A stretch of DNA of 64,000 nucleotides from Buxus sempervirens (lineage: Eukaryota; Streptophyta; Magnoliopsida; Buxales; Buxaceae), in assembly GCA_947561395.2 (NCBI GenBank), contig OX387185.1, positions 44,712,602 to 44,776,601 on the forward strand. The letters run 5' to 3'. The notes under the pieces are model-generated. The model was not told where the DNA came from, made no database searches, and was given only the letters and a program-made list of their open reading frames with translations. A program made the translations under genes and the position numbers. This document shows, piece after piece, positions 21,336-32,200 of this stretch. How positions within the stretch are numbered: position 1 is the first letter of the stretch; the number at the start of each line of letters is the position of its first letter.

Positions 21336-24300
21336 AGTGTAAGAACACCAAAGAGAAATCAGCCGGCTCAGTCTTTAAAATTTCATAGGAAGTTCTCTTA
21401 GGTAAAAAAATTATCTGGTCTGCTTTTAACTAGCTTGAAAAGATATGGATTTTGCAGCCAAGTTACTCTGTTCCCCCATTTTTTTGGCAAAGAGAAGATG
21501 GATTTGATTAGGCATGTTAAAACGTGCCATTTGTTTATTTATATTATTCTTTTAATGTCTTGCAATCAATCAAGGAAGGACATGTTAACGACCATTGCTG
21601 TTACAGGTGAGAAAGCACTTGAAATTTTGGTTTTTATTTTTTATTTCTGTAGATGGAAATGATTCTGCGATTTTTGGACAATTGCAACAGTAACCATTTC
21701 ATATTTTTCATTGTTCTTCTTGTGTTTGCAAACTTAATGAGATACAAAAGGGGATTGTAAGTATCAGGATCTCGAACTCTTGTGCTTCTCAATGTGAATG
21801 GCAGCATTTTTTATTGACAAGCTTTCGAGGAAAGAAAATATGACAAGTTATTGCAGAAAACTTGGGTGCCAAGAGATCCTTTCACAATGATAACAGGCCG
21901 GATGGATGAAGAATGGCTTTCTTGATCCTTGTTGAAAATCTCTATCCAATTTCTTGCTTCTTTGGCAGAACCCGCCAATGTTCAGACCCAGTCAATATAA
22001 TAATTTGATTGCTTCACAGCGGCAGCAAAAATTTTGTTGTAGTTATGGAACCAAAGTCTTTCTGAGATGATCATGACACTTGCAGTCTTCAAAATTCCAT
22101 CTGCTCCAACTAGGAGGTGGTTATAACTTGAGTTCATATGGGCTTATCCCCTTTATCTTTGTAATAGTATGACTACAAGAGGTCAATGGAAAATGAACGT
22201 TGATGAGATTTTTCAGACTCTAACCATTGTAAACACCTTACAAACATAAAGAATCATAGGATCTCATTGGCAACTAGGCATTTGTTAAAGTCATGACTGT
22301 CATTTTCTCCTCTTTACACAAAAAAGGGATGCTTCAACCAAGCCAATAAACTGATAGATGCAAGAGGTGTAGAGCCAATGCTAAAAGCATCATTCAGTGT
22401 ATTGTTCACTATTTTGTTTTGCAATATGTCCTAATTTTTGGTCATCTTCTACATGGATTTCAAAAGGATTCCCACTCATATACATCAACACCTCACACAT
22501 TCATGACACACGACTGCTGGATTAAACTTTATCACTATCAGATAATGAAATCATTGCAGCATTTTCATTCCATGCTAAAGAGATAGTGAACAGAATAAAC
22601 ATGGCTTATCTTGCATGGCAGAATCATCAGATGCATACCATGATATCTAAAAGAACTACCTGAAAAATTTTGGCTTGATATGAACAAAATTTGAAATTGA
22701 CCCCTTATGAATCTTTTACTTGTTGGATCAACAGATCCCATTTTTATTAAGGGATAAATAGACATTTCAAGGATATTTAAGCTCCAACAATGTGGATCAT
22801 CTCGTTCAAACTTTTATGGAGGTGGTGTTCTTGACAGTAACCTGAGCACCAAAACAAAAAATGTGAAATTTTAAATTTGAGTGACGAGAGAAGAATAGTT
22901 TGACACAAGTCATTTATAAAGTAGTACATTCATAGAAAGATGCATCAAGGTGTGTTCTATTAACACAACTTCAGAACATTTTCCCGATTCATGATCTGCA
23001 GGGCATTGCATATGACCTAAATCACCACTTTGCAGCAAACAGAAAATCATAGTGATTATACAAACCCCCATATTCAAAAGATCCTTAGTCTCCTACTGGA
23101 CAGCATGCGTTATGACTACATTCTTTTAGAAAATACTCTCCCAGGTCAAAAAAATTCAAAATTGCAAATAATTTCTCTGATTGAAAACCAGCGGCTTTCT
23201 GATAAAACAATCATTCCTGCGGTATAGCTCAATTACACAGCAAGTAGATAGTCCCTATGTAGTTCCTATCATTTGATGTGAAATGCAGAAACGGAAATCA
23301 AACAAATAGTTGTAGACAATTCCACTTCATTGTAAGTTTCTGGAACTATTAGAGATGCAATCCTACTTTTAAAGGTCACAATTGACGAGATTTGACAGTT
23401 ACATAAAGAATGGATTCCAAACTGATGCAAGAGATGATTTATCAATGCACTAGGGCAAAAAGAAGGATGAACCCCAACTCATATCAAATTATAGGTTCTT
23501 GGACGAAAATATGGGCAAGCTTAAAACTTCCTGCAAAAACATACAAAAGTAAGAACTAAATAAACATCTCAAGGCAAATTTTCAAGTATACTCACAAATG
23601 CTTCTTAAATTGATTACACCAATTTTTATAAAGATAGTAGAAGTGCACTCATCGCATGACCCGCTTATCACCACTTAAACCCTGTCTATTTTGTCTTTTG
23701 ACAAATTAAATCCTGCTTAACTCATGAAACAAGTGTCAGCCGCTTCAGAGACTCTTGCAAAGAGTGCACCTTGTTATCCATACATTTGGATCACTTTTGG
23801 TTACTCCATGCTGCATCATAGGCTTGTTGCATACCACTTACAATTCTTGGTTCATATCCCACCATTTCAGTAAGCTGCCAATGTTTGTAATGGTTCTAAC
23901 ATAAGCATCTCTGCCATGTATGAAGAAACAAGTGCAATTGTATAATTAGCTTCATCCATTCCTTTATTCATCAAAAGGGATTTATTCAATCCTTTCAACT
24001 TGAAACTTTTATATAGTACTTGGAATTCTTCTTTGATTTCTGTTATTTGTCTAACTGGAAGAAGAATTTAATGCTAAGCCCAAAGCTTCAACTGTTTTTA
24101 TAAATCTAACCAATGGTTAGCTATATAGATGATACTGCTAATCACTTCTCCCTGACTATTCAAAGTTCTACCACTTGAGGTATCAAAAAGATTTATTAAG
24201 GATAATCTGATGTACTAAAGATGAATTCATAAAACCCAAGTGAGGAATTGAGGTTTAGACATGTCAATGAAACTAAAAAGGGACCCAAAAAAAAAAAAAA

Positions 24301-25593
24301 AAAGAAGGAAAAATAAAAATAGCCTTCCAAGTTAGTTTTGGTTGGCAGCACAAATCCCATTATGTGATTGAGGCATACCAAAAAGGCAAATCTTCAGTTC
24401 AACCATTTTCTAGCCAATTCCTCTTTGCCCTTGCCAGAGATTTCTATCGGTACAAAATCATAGATTGTCATTCACTCCATAACCGTTCTTCTTTTAGCAA
24501 TCCTTTATTTTATCTCTTTTTAGATAAATAGTTCATTAGTATCAATGGATTTAGGCTTTTGAGCTATCAAATGCCTAGGGATGAAACAAATTGTTGGCTT
24601 CTCATCTTTTCCCAGAAACAACATTCAACCTTGTAGTGCATCCTTTTCTCTTCTTGGGTCCTGCGTGTGTGCATTGGGTTTGGGCGGTTGTTTGGGGAGG
24701 GGGAGGGGGAGCGGGGGAGGGAATAGTTGAAATGCACTCAAATTAATATCCAACCCACTTGCACAATTACAATTTATGAACCTTGTTTTACAACAAAATC
24801 AATAGAAGATTTTCAAGATTTCAAAGGCAACAAAATATCAGCAGAAAAAAAATTTTGTTTAAAAGAAACAAAATCAACATTTGGAGAAACAATAAAAATA
24901 CAAAGGATATTCTCCTTTTTTACATTTCCTTATGCTTTAATAGTTAGAGAAAAGGAAGTCTCCATGTGTACAGGGAAATGATAAGCCATGCCCCTTCATT
25001 CTTTTATTTGGTAGTAAATATGTATTTCTGATTGCACCAGAGAAAATGTAAATTATTTCCAAAAGCATTACAAAGAAATTAAAGGAAAACAGTGAAACCA
25101 GTATGAAGTTAAGATGTAACCAAAGCTAGCTCGTATATGAGCCTTTGTTTTTAAGGCAAAACATGGTAAGTAGATTAGGTTATTTAACAGTCATGTTCCA
25201 AGCAACAGTATAAAGAAGATATATTCAAAATTCTAATACTAGCGTACCTGCCAAAATTAAGAGAAGAATAAGGTGTGAGAACTACTCATGACAAACTGGG
25301 AGTTTGTAAACAACAGCTTTCTTGATGATTTCTCCATAAAAAAATTCCTATGCGGGCTTCATTCCTGCTCCAAAGTCAGTGTCAATCCTTCTTCCGAGAA
25401 ACACAGGATTTAACTACAGGCTCAATCCAAAATTTCTTGGGGAAAAATTTTCAACTTCTCTATTTTGCTTCAGTTCCGATCCATAATAAAAGAAATTGGA
25501 ACCATGAGAATCATCAATGGAATAATAAGAGACATAGATTAACCAACAGACATGCCATAGAAAAGTACAGAAATCTGAGAAGATAAATTTCTT
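21336..25593. other. 4.3-kb intergenic stretch, no gene recognised
   Basis: AT-rich, with only short frames on both strands. The minus strand at about 23700-24030 gives a readable stretch (LLMNKGMDEANYTIALVSS) broken by stops soon after; this may be decayed coding or transposon sequence that I cannot identify. A G-rich block at 24683-24720 (GGGGAGGGGGAGGGGGAGCG) could form a quadruplex. Confidence 0.4.
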
Positions 25594-26922
25594 CTAGAAC
25601 ATCAAAAGGTTTATCGAACATTGTACAACAAAAATTTCTAACAAGGTTCGTGTTAAGAGATAGAATATCACTCCTAGCAATATGGACACCGGAAGAGCAG
25701 GCAATGCCTTCTGACAAAATGCCAGCAGCATGAGAGTGATACCAAGACCAGCAACAATAGCAAGATAACATGCATAAACTGTCATGTAATCATACATTGC
25801 TGCCCTACCGACTAACACACTATAGAAGATAAAGTCACCCAGGCCAAGCTTGATTGCACCAGATGAACCCAATCCAATTCCCTCAATATGCAAACCTTCA
25901 CTTGAAACAGTTTCTTGTCTTTCTTGTGGAGCAATGTGTCTTTCCAACTGATTCTCTATCAAAGGGGCAGACAGCTCCGAAATCCCTTCCGACAGCCGAT
26001 TTTCTTCAGCAATCAATAACCTAGTTTCATTTTGTGCACTGCCAACAGATAAAAGTGTCCCGGGAGTTGAATTTGAACATGAAACCAGATTAGCATTTGA
26101 ATTAGAATTAGGATTAGATGCAGAACTCGAGTTCCCAGCCTGATCAGAAGCAACATTCGTACTTTCTCGCCATAACCTTCTCCTAACTACACCCTGCCTT
26201 GGATTAGAGTCATGATAATTGACAGGTCGTGCCTCATAAACCAAAGCTGGGATCTCTTCGTCTCTCGACATTGCAAGCTCTACCAAAATTCTCAAAGGTC
26301 CACCAGGCAACAAAACAGCAGCAACATCATACAAGGCCATGGCAACCAAGAGAACCCAAGTAGTCCATTCAGGTAGAAGAGTAAACCAATAAGCAACCAA
26401 CACCCCAATAATCACCAAATACCCCTGTGTGATCAAAATTGCCGTCTTCGACATGAAAACAGACACCACCCCAACAACACTGAAATTTAACAAGACCACC
26501 AAAAATGTGATACAGTCAATAGGGATGCTAAAATCCCTGATAAAAAAGAGAGCAACTTCACCACCCAAGAAGCTCAAAACAATAAAAGCAGAGAACCCCA
26601 TGTAGAGTTTGAGAAATTTGGTGCATCTCAGATAGAAAAGGAGGACCAATAAGAAAGTAACAACAGTCACGATAGCCACAAACACGAGAGCATTCAAAAG
26701 GGCACCGGTAAGCTTGTTCCAGATCGAATCTGAGGAGTTCTCGTCAAAAGCTATGGTGCCTACTGTGGTGAGAGATGATGATGATGAAGATGAAGAGCCC
26801 GTGTTGAGGATACTAACCAGAAGAACCACTAAGAACATGCAGATCGAGACCGGAGCCAGGATTCTAATGATTTCTTCACCCAGAGATTCAAGGACGCTGC
26901 TGGGCTTTGGATTTTGGTCCAT
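25594..26922 (-). CDS. PSN: Presenilin, catalytic subunit of gamma-secretase
   Basis: A single uninterrupted frame of 442 residues, starting MDQNPKPSSVLESLGEEIIR. Presenilin is the intramembrane aspartyl protease of the gamma-secretase complex in endomembranes. All three catalytic signatures are present: the YD motif in MALYDVAAVLLPGGP (Y198, D199), the GxGD motif in KLGLGDFIFYSVLVGR (D363), and the PALP motif (408-411). Multiple hydrophobic segments flank a long hydrophilic Ser/Asn-rich loop (about 220-355), where presenilins undergo autoproteolysis. A poly-Ser run lies near 43-50. The length fits Arabidopsis presenilins, which are also intronless as I recall. It is transcribed away from the RRM gene starting near 27340, so the interval of about 0.4 kb between them probably acts as a shared promoter. 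Confidence 0.95.
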   Translation of the reverse strand: MDQNPKPSSVLESLGEEIIRILAPVSICMFLVVLLVSILNTGSSSSSSSSLTTVGTIAFDENSSDSIWNKLTGALLNALVFVAIVTVVTFLLVLLFYLRCTKFLKLYMGFSAFIVLSFLGGEVALFFIRDFSIPIDCITFLVVLLNFSVVGVVSVFMSKTAILITQGYLVIIGVLVAYWFTLLPEWTTWVLLVAMALYDVAAVLLPGGPLRILVELAMSRDEEIPALVYEARPVNYHDSNPRQGVVRRRLWRESTNVASDQAGNSSSASNPNSNSNANLVSCSNSTPGTLLSVGSAQNETRLLIAEENRLSEGISELSAPLIENQLERHIAPQERQETVSSEGLHIEGIGLGSSGAIKLGLGDFIFYSVLVGRAAMYDYMTVYACYLAIVAGLGITLMLLAFCQKALPALPVSILLGVIFYLLTRTLLEIFVVQCSINLLMF

Positions 26923-27161
26923 TGAAGCCCCAGATTTCGATCAAATCTCTTCTTCCCCGGTGCACAGATCGATTCGCTGGGTATGATTACCAGGGTTTTA
27001 AAACCTAAAAAAAAAGGATGGATTGGGGTGAAATTTGCAGCTATGAACTTGATGCACGAACCTTAACGACGAAGTCAGCGTCTCTGGACTCCGTGAGTCA
27101 ACCCGGACGATAGACGAGCCAATGTTCGCTGGCTTGATGCAGGTTATGCAGTTTGTGAATT

Positions 27162-27171
27162 GCCACGTGGC
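27162..27171. promoter_or_regulatory. Palindromic G-box GCCACGTGGC
   Basis: The perfect 10-bp palindrome contains the CACGTG core bound by plant bZIP and bHLH factors. It sits between the divergent presenilin and RRM genes, about 240 bp from the presenilin ATG and about 155 bp upstream of the TATA box of the RRM gene. Binding is inferred, not shown. Confidence 0.6.
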
Positions 27172-27318
27172 AGATCAGATGATCATGGACCTCAATGGCC
27201 GATCAATTGGCGGCGGCGGTGTAAGCAGCATCTTTCACAATGCTCAAGTCGCCGCTTTTATCCAACGGTTAGATCACTCGGAAGAAAAATTGACGGACGA
27301 GATTCAATTTGAGAGTCC

Positions 27319-27324
27319 TATATA
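27319..27324 (+). promoter_or_regulatory. TATA box of the RRM/glycine-rich gene
   Basis: TATATA in the context GTCCTATATAGAGTCC, followed about 20-40 bp later by a likely leader (from about 27345). That leader ends in a GGGAAG/GTAATG donor near 27408. The next acceptor (GATCCAG) is at 29200, nine bases before the ATG. Confidence 0.55.
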
Positions 27325-29209
27325 GAGTCCTATAACCTGCTACTTGCGAAGCCCTCTCTATTCAAGTGTGTGAGCAAGTGTTGGAGAACTTGGAGGGACC
27401 TCGGGAAGGTAATGTAGACTACTGCCTGAAAACCCTAACCTTAGATTTTAATCTGTGGATTTGTGATTGATTGATTTCTTTTTCTTTCTTTCTTATTGTT
27501 CTTTTTTCCCTTCTTTTTTAACCCTTTCTGCTTCTTATTTTATAGCTCGATTACTCTTTTTCGTTTTTCTACAGATTGTGAAGCTATGTCTATCTTACTT
27601 TGAATTTATGATCGTAGTTTGGTTTGTTTGTTCGGTTAGAGATCGATCTTGTCTGAAACGTATCTATTCCTCTTAACTTGTTTCTTAATATGTTTCCTTG
27701 CAAGAACTGTTTATCGCGTAGCCGCCATTTCTAGTTGCCTAGAGTGAAGTTTCATTTTCGTCGTCTTATTCCTTTTTTCCCACATTCTTTTTTGTTTTTT
27801 TGGGTTTCTTTGTCATTGTGATATTTCTTTGGAAATTAGGAATGCTCTGCTGTGAACACTCAATTAGAGTGTGGTTCTGAAGCCATTGTAGTTTCTGTTT
27901 ATGGCGAGAATGAATAAAATTTTTTTTTTAGTTAATGTTTGCTTGAATATGGAATTTGAATTTTGATTTAAGATTCTGATAATGATAGTGGCTGCTTGGA
28001 AACGCTTTAGGGTAAAAAGAAGGACAATTTTAAAAACCAAAAAATTGAAAATTGTTTTTGTGATTTTGGAAGCAAGTGAAGAGAAAAGCCGTTTGGTAAT
28101 AATTACTCAAAACCAATTATATTTTTGAAAACCAATAAAAATGTGTTTTGGAGAGTCTAATGACCATGATCTAAAAAAATTTTGTTATGATGGTATTGGT
28201 GGTGGTAGTCGCAATGTTGGCAGTGGTGGCAAACAACTATTTAAGTAACTTGATTAATCAAACAATAAGTACAAACATGCCACCGAAAAGCTAGAAATAT
28301 AACGTTGCTGTTTTTAAAGAGCCAAGATTTTCAGCTTCTGGAAACCATGGCTGTTCTTGGAATCTTTTGTTTTTGAATCAGTTTGAAAACTGTCCTGATC
28401 AAATACAGTTTCTGGGTCTGTTATTGTTTGTTATGTTTTTTATTTTTTTATATCGTCCTTATCTGTAGCGGTTCTTTGAGTTGATAATAATTTTGGCCCT
28501 CCTAGATGCTAAATGGATTGCGGCTTTAATCCTTGGGTGTGTCAAGACTCTTAGTTTTTTGAAATTTTGGCTGTTGTAATTTTTGCTGGTCAATTAGAAG
28601 AAATCATTTTCCCAAAGAAAAGGAAATAAGAGAACAAGTAATACAACTACTTCCCTATATGTTCTATTATTTACTACATCTTGGTTGCCTATGTGAATCA
28701 ACAGGTTTCTGTGGAGAATTGAATTGGAACTTGGAAACTTAACAATAGAGTTCTAATTTCTCCCATCTTTTGTTTCACAGCAATATTGTGGGTCATATAT
28801 AAAGATTGCTACATGACATGTCATTTATTATAATATGCATCAGTTTGAAGCATGTTAAAAGGAATTCATTAACTCTAGAAAATTGGGTGGGTGAATTGAT
28901 GCATGTTTTGGTGGCTTGGTTGCATGTGTAAATGGTTGAATGAATGTGCTGCTTATACTTTTGTTTCTACGGGCTCAATATTGTTGAGGTTTTCCATGGG
29001 TTTTTAGTTCATAATATTTTTTCATGCTTTTTATTTGTTTTTTCTTCCTCTCTTGGAACTGTTTATTTTAAGTTGTGTATAATGTTGGTAGTTATGGCAA
29101 TTATCAAGTTTGTTCATTTGTAGATGCCGTGCAATTTGAATATGACAATTAACTATGAATTGTAATTGATGACACTTATGTTACGGATGTTGTGATCCAG
29201 GTTCTAGAA

Positions 29210-32200
29210 ATGGCGTTCCTGAGTAAGATTGGGAATGTTCTAAAGCAAACTGTAAACAGGCACATCAATTCGGAATTGTCAGTTTCAAGCCCATATGTTT
29301 TCCAGGCAATTAGATGCATGTCTTCTTCAAAAATTTTCGTCGGAGGTGCATCAAAACTTCGTTTCCTGCACTTTTAACTGATACTCATGTTTAGCATATC
29401 ATGATGTCTTCAAATTTGGTATCACAGGCCTTTCTTATGCCACGGATGACACAAGTCTGAGAGAAGCTTTAACTGCTTATGGAGAAGTCATTGAAGGTAT
29501 ATATCCTGGTTTGCCTTCACTACTCTTTGCATATAAATTGTGCAACTAGGGAACAATACTTTTTCTTGAGTCATGGTTGTAGCTACAAGCTCAAAATTCC
29601 TAACCCTCAGCATTGGCGTCTTTGATTAACATTCTAAAAGAGTAGTTGACAATATGTTTCGCACTAAAAAGGTCAAGTGCACCATACAACACTACACATT
29701 TCTTATGCCCTTGCTTATATGTTATGATGTGATTCATGAGATATAATCTTGTTTAATCCACTGTTACTTTGTGTGATGCTAAAAGAATTAGGTTACTTGT
29801 GTGAGAAGGTTGGTTTCAGTATGGACATAATCATAAAAATTCTAATGGTTAGGTTTGTTGCTGGTCCACTCCCTTTGTGGTTTTTCTTGGGTGAGACCTA
29901 TATTGGGTTATGTTCATTTTCTAATTCACCATATTCGATAGGTCTAATAATTTTCTTGGGGAAACCTGCACTGTGTAGATTTTCTTTGCTTCGATATTTT
30001 AATCCTTGATGGTTATCTTTGTCTTTTAAGCATGATCTTTACTTTGGTTTGGACCAATGACCATGACAATGTCCTGATTTCCACCTTTAGATAGGCAAGA
30101 ATTGTATGGTTTCCTCTATAAGAATCAAGGATATAAATATGTTATATAATTTCTGTCCTCTATGGATCTAAATTTGTTGGGAAAATTATGGGAAAGGCCT
30201 CCTTTTGGGGAGACCTTTACCTTAAAGGCCTGTACATCAAAAATAGGAGTCTGTAGGCCTCCTTTTGGTGAAATTTTATGGAAAGGGTCTCACATGAATA
30301 GCATGTGAGCACAAATTCCAGATTTACACCCACTTGCTTGTATCTTACTATGATATTGTTTATATCCCCATATGATTGTATTTGTATCCTGCTATGATTA
30401 TGCTTGTATCCTTGCATGATTGTGCTTGTATCATACTATCACTATGCTTGTATCCATGTATGATTCTGCTTGTATCCTATTATGATTTTGCTTGTATCCC
30501 TATATATTATGATCTAGAAATTAGTGCTTACATGCTGTTCATTTTCACCAAAAAGAAGCCTGTAGACTCCTAAGTCCGAAGTACAGGCCTTAATGGAAAG
30601 GTCTCCCCAAAAGGAGGCCTTTTCCATAATTTTCCAACATTTGTTTCCCAGCCAATGTCAGGAAAGTAAATTTCGTTTTGGTTCTGTTATTATTTCTGTT
30701 TTTACTTCAGGAAATTATTGATGAGCTGCCTGATGTTTACAGCAAGAGTCATTGTGGATCGTGAGACAGGCAGATCTAGGGGTTTTGGTTTTGTCACTTT
30801 CACATCAAGTGAGGAGGCCTCTGGTGCCATCCAAGGCTTGGATGGACAGGTACTGCTACTAACTTCTTTAGCTAAAGACCATGTTATGCACTGGCACATC
30901 TTTTTCAACATGGTGATACTGAAATGAATGAAGTGAAATGCACTGGCACATCCTTATATAAGTACATTCACATATGCATTATATAAGCATGGGTATGAAT
31001 GAAGTGAAATGCACTGGCACATCCTTATATAAGTACATTCACATATGCATTATATAAGCATGGGTATGTGTCTTTGCCCTGCCACGTATCAGAGTGTTGG
31101 ATACATTTATTTGATGTGTTACATGAACACATTCTAGAAAAATTCAAAATCTACAATCATTTTAAATAAGTGAAAACTCTTTGCGTTCTATTATTTACTT
31201 GAAGTAATGAAAGCATTTGACTAGAAATAGAAGCAATTGTTCAATAACACAGAGTTCGAGTTGTCTTATGGAAAAGAATATTGATTTGGGATTCCCCATA
31301 AAATAATTCAATGCTGGGGCTTTCCTTGTAACGCACTGTATTACAACATAACCGTGTGATTATGTTGGCAAATGGTGGCCAAGTTGGCAAATAATATTTT
31401 TTCCCACACCACTGCACCCCTACATGTCATGTTTTAGCCTGAGATGAATCTCCCATGTGGCTGAAGTCATCACTTTTTAATATCATTCTTGTTGAGAGGT
31501 GCTAGAAAAATTATAAAGTTCAACAACTGATATTTTTTGGGGTAAAATTCAAATCATGATGTTGATTTGGGATATGTTAATGAAAACCGACGTGGTCTCT
31601 ACAGTTCATGATGACCATCTTAGACCTCACTTCTTTTTCAACTACAGATATATAAGCCTGAAGTGCCCAAACAGATGGTATTTTCTCATATATAGCATTG
31701 CATTAGATTATATGCTCGATTCCGATCATAGTTGTCATTTTGGTGGTTTTAATGTTTTTTAAAATATTTAGTAACGTAATGCAAAATCCAAATTCAGTTA
31801 GTGTTAGGATGTTGGAAATTGGGGCTATTTATGGATGTTTATAACCATATTGATGAGTTCATCTCATTTCATTTTATAAATATTGATTTGTAAAATTTTA
31901 AGAATGAAACCAGACATGATATGTAGAGTTCATTAATTTTTTTTTCATCTGTAATATTCTATTCAACTAACATGCTCCAGTTTGCTTTTGTAGATTGTTA
32001 TTTTATTGATTTGAGTTCCCTTATTTTGAACACACTAGTTTTCTGTCATTGTGTAAGTGTGCATCTCATTCTTTTTGTAGAGAATTGTCAATCAATCAAC
32101 CATTCAACAATGCCTCTTTTATCTTTAGTTTAGTGGCAGTATAATTCCCTTGCTCAAATTGCTTTGTATCTTGTATGTGTTAAAGGAGAGCGCTGTAGTG

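Noticed and set aside
30330-30500. Regularly spaced repeats resembling a CRISPR array
   Set aside because: The units are contiguous imperfect 29-bp minisatellite copies without unique spacers, inside a foldback element in a plant intron.
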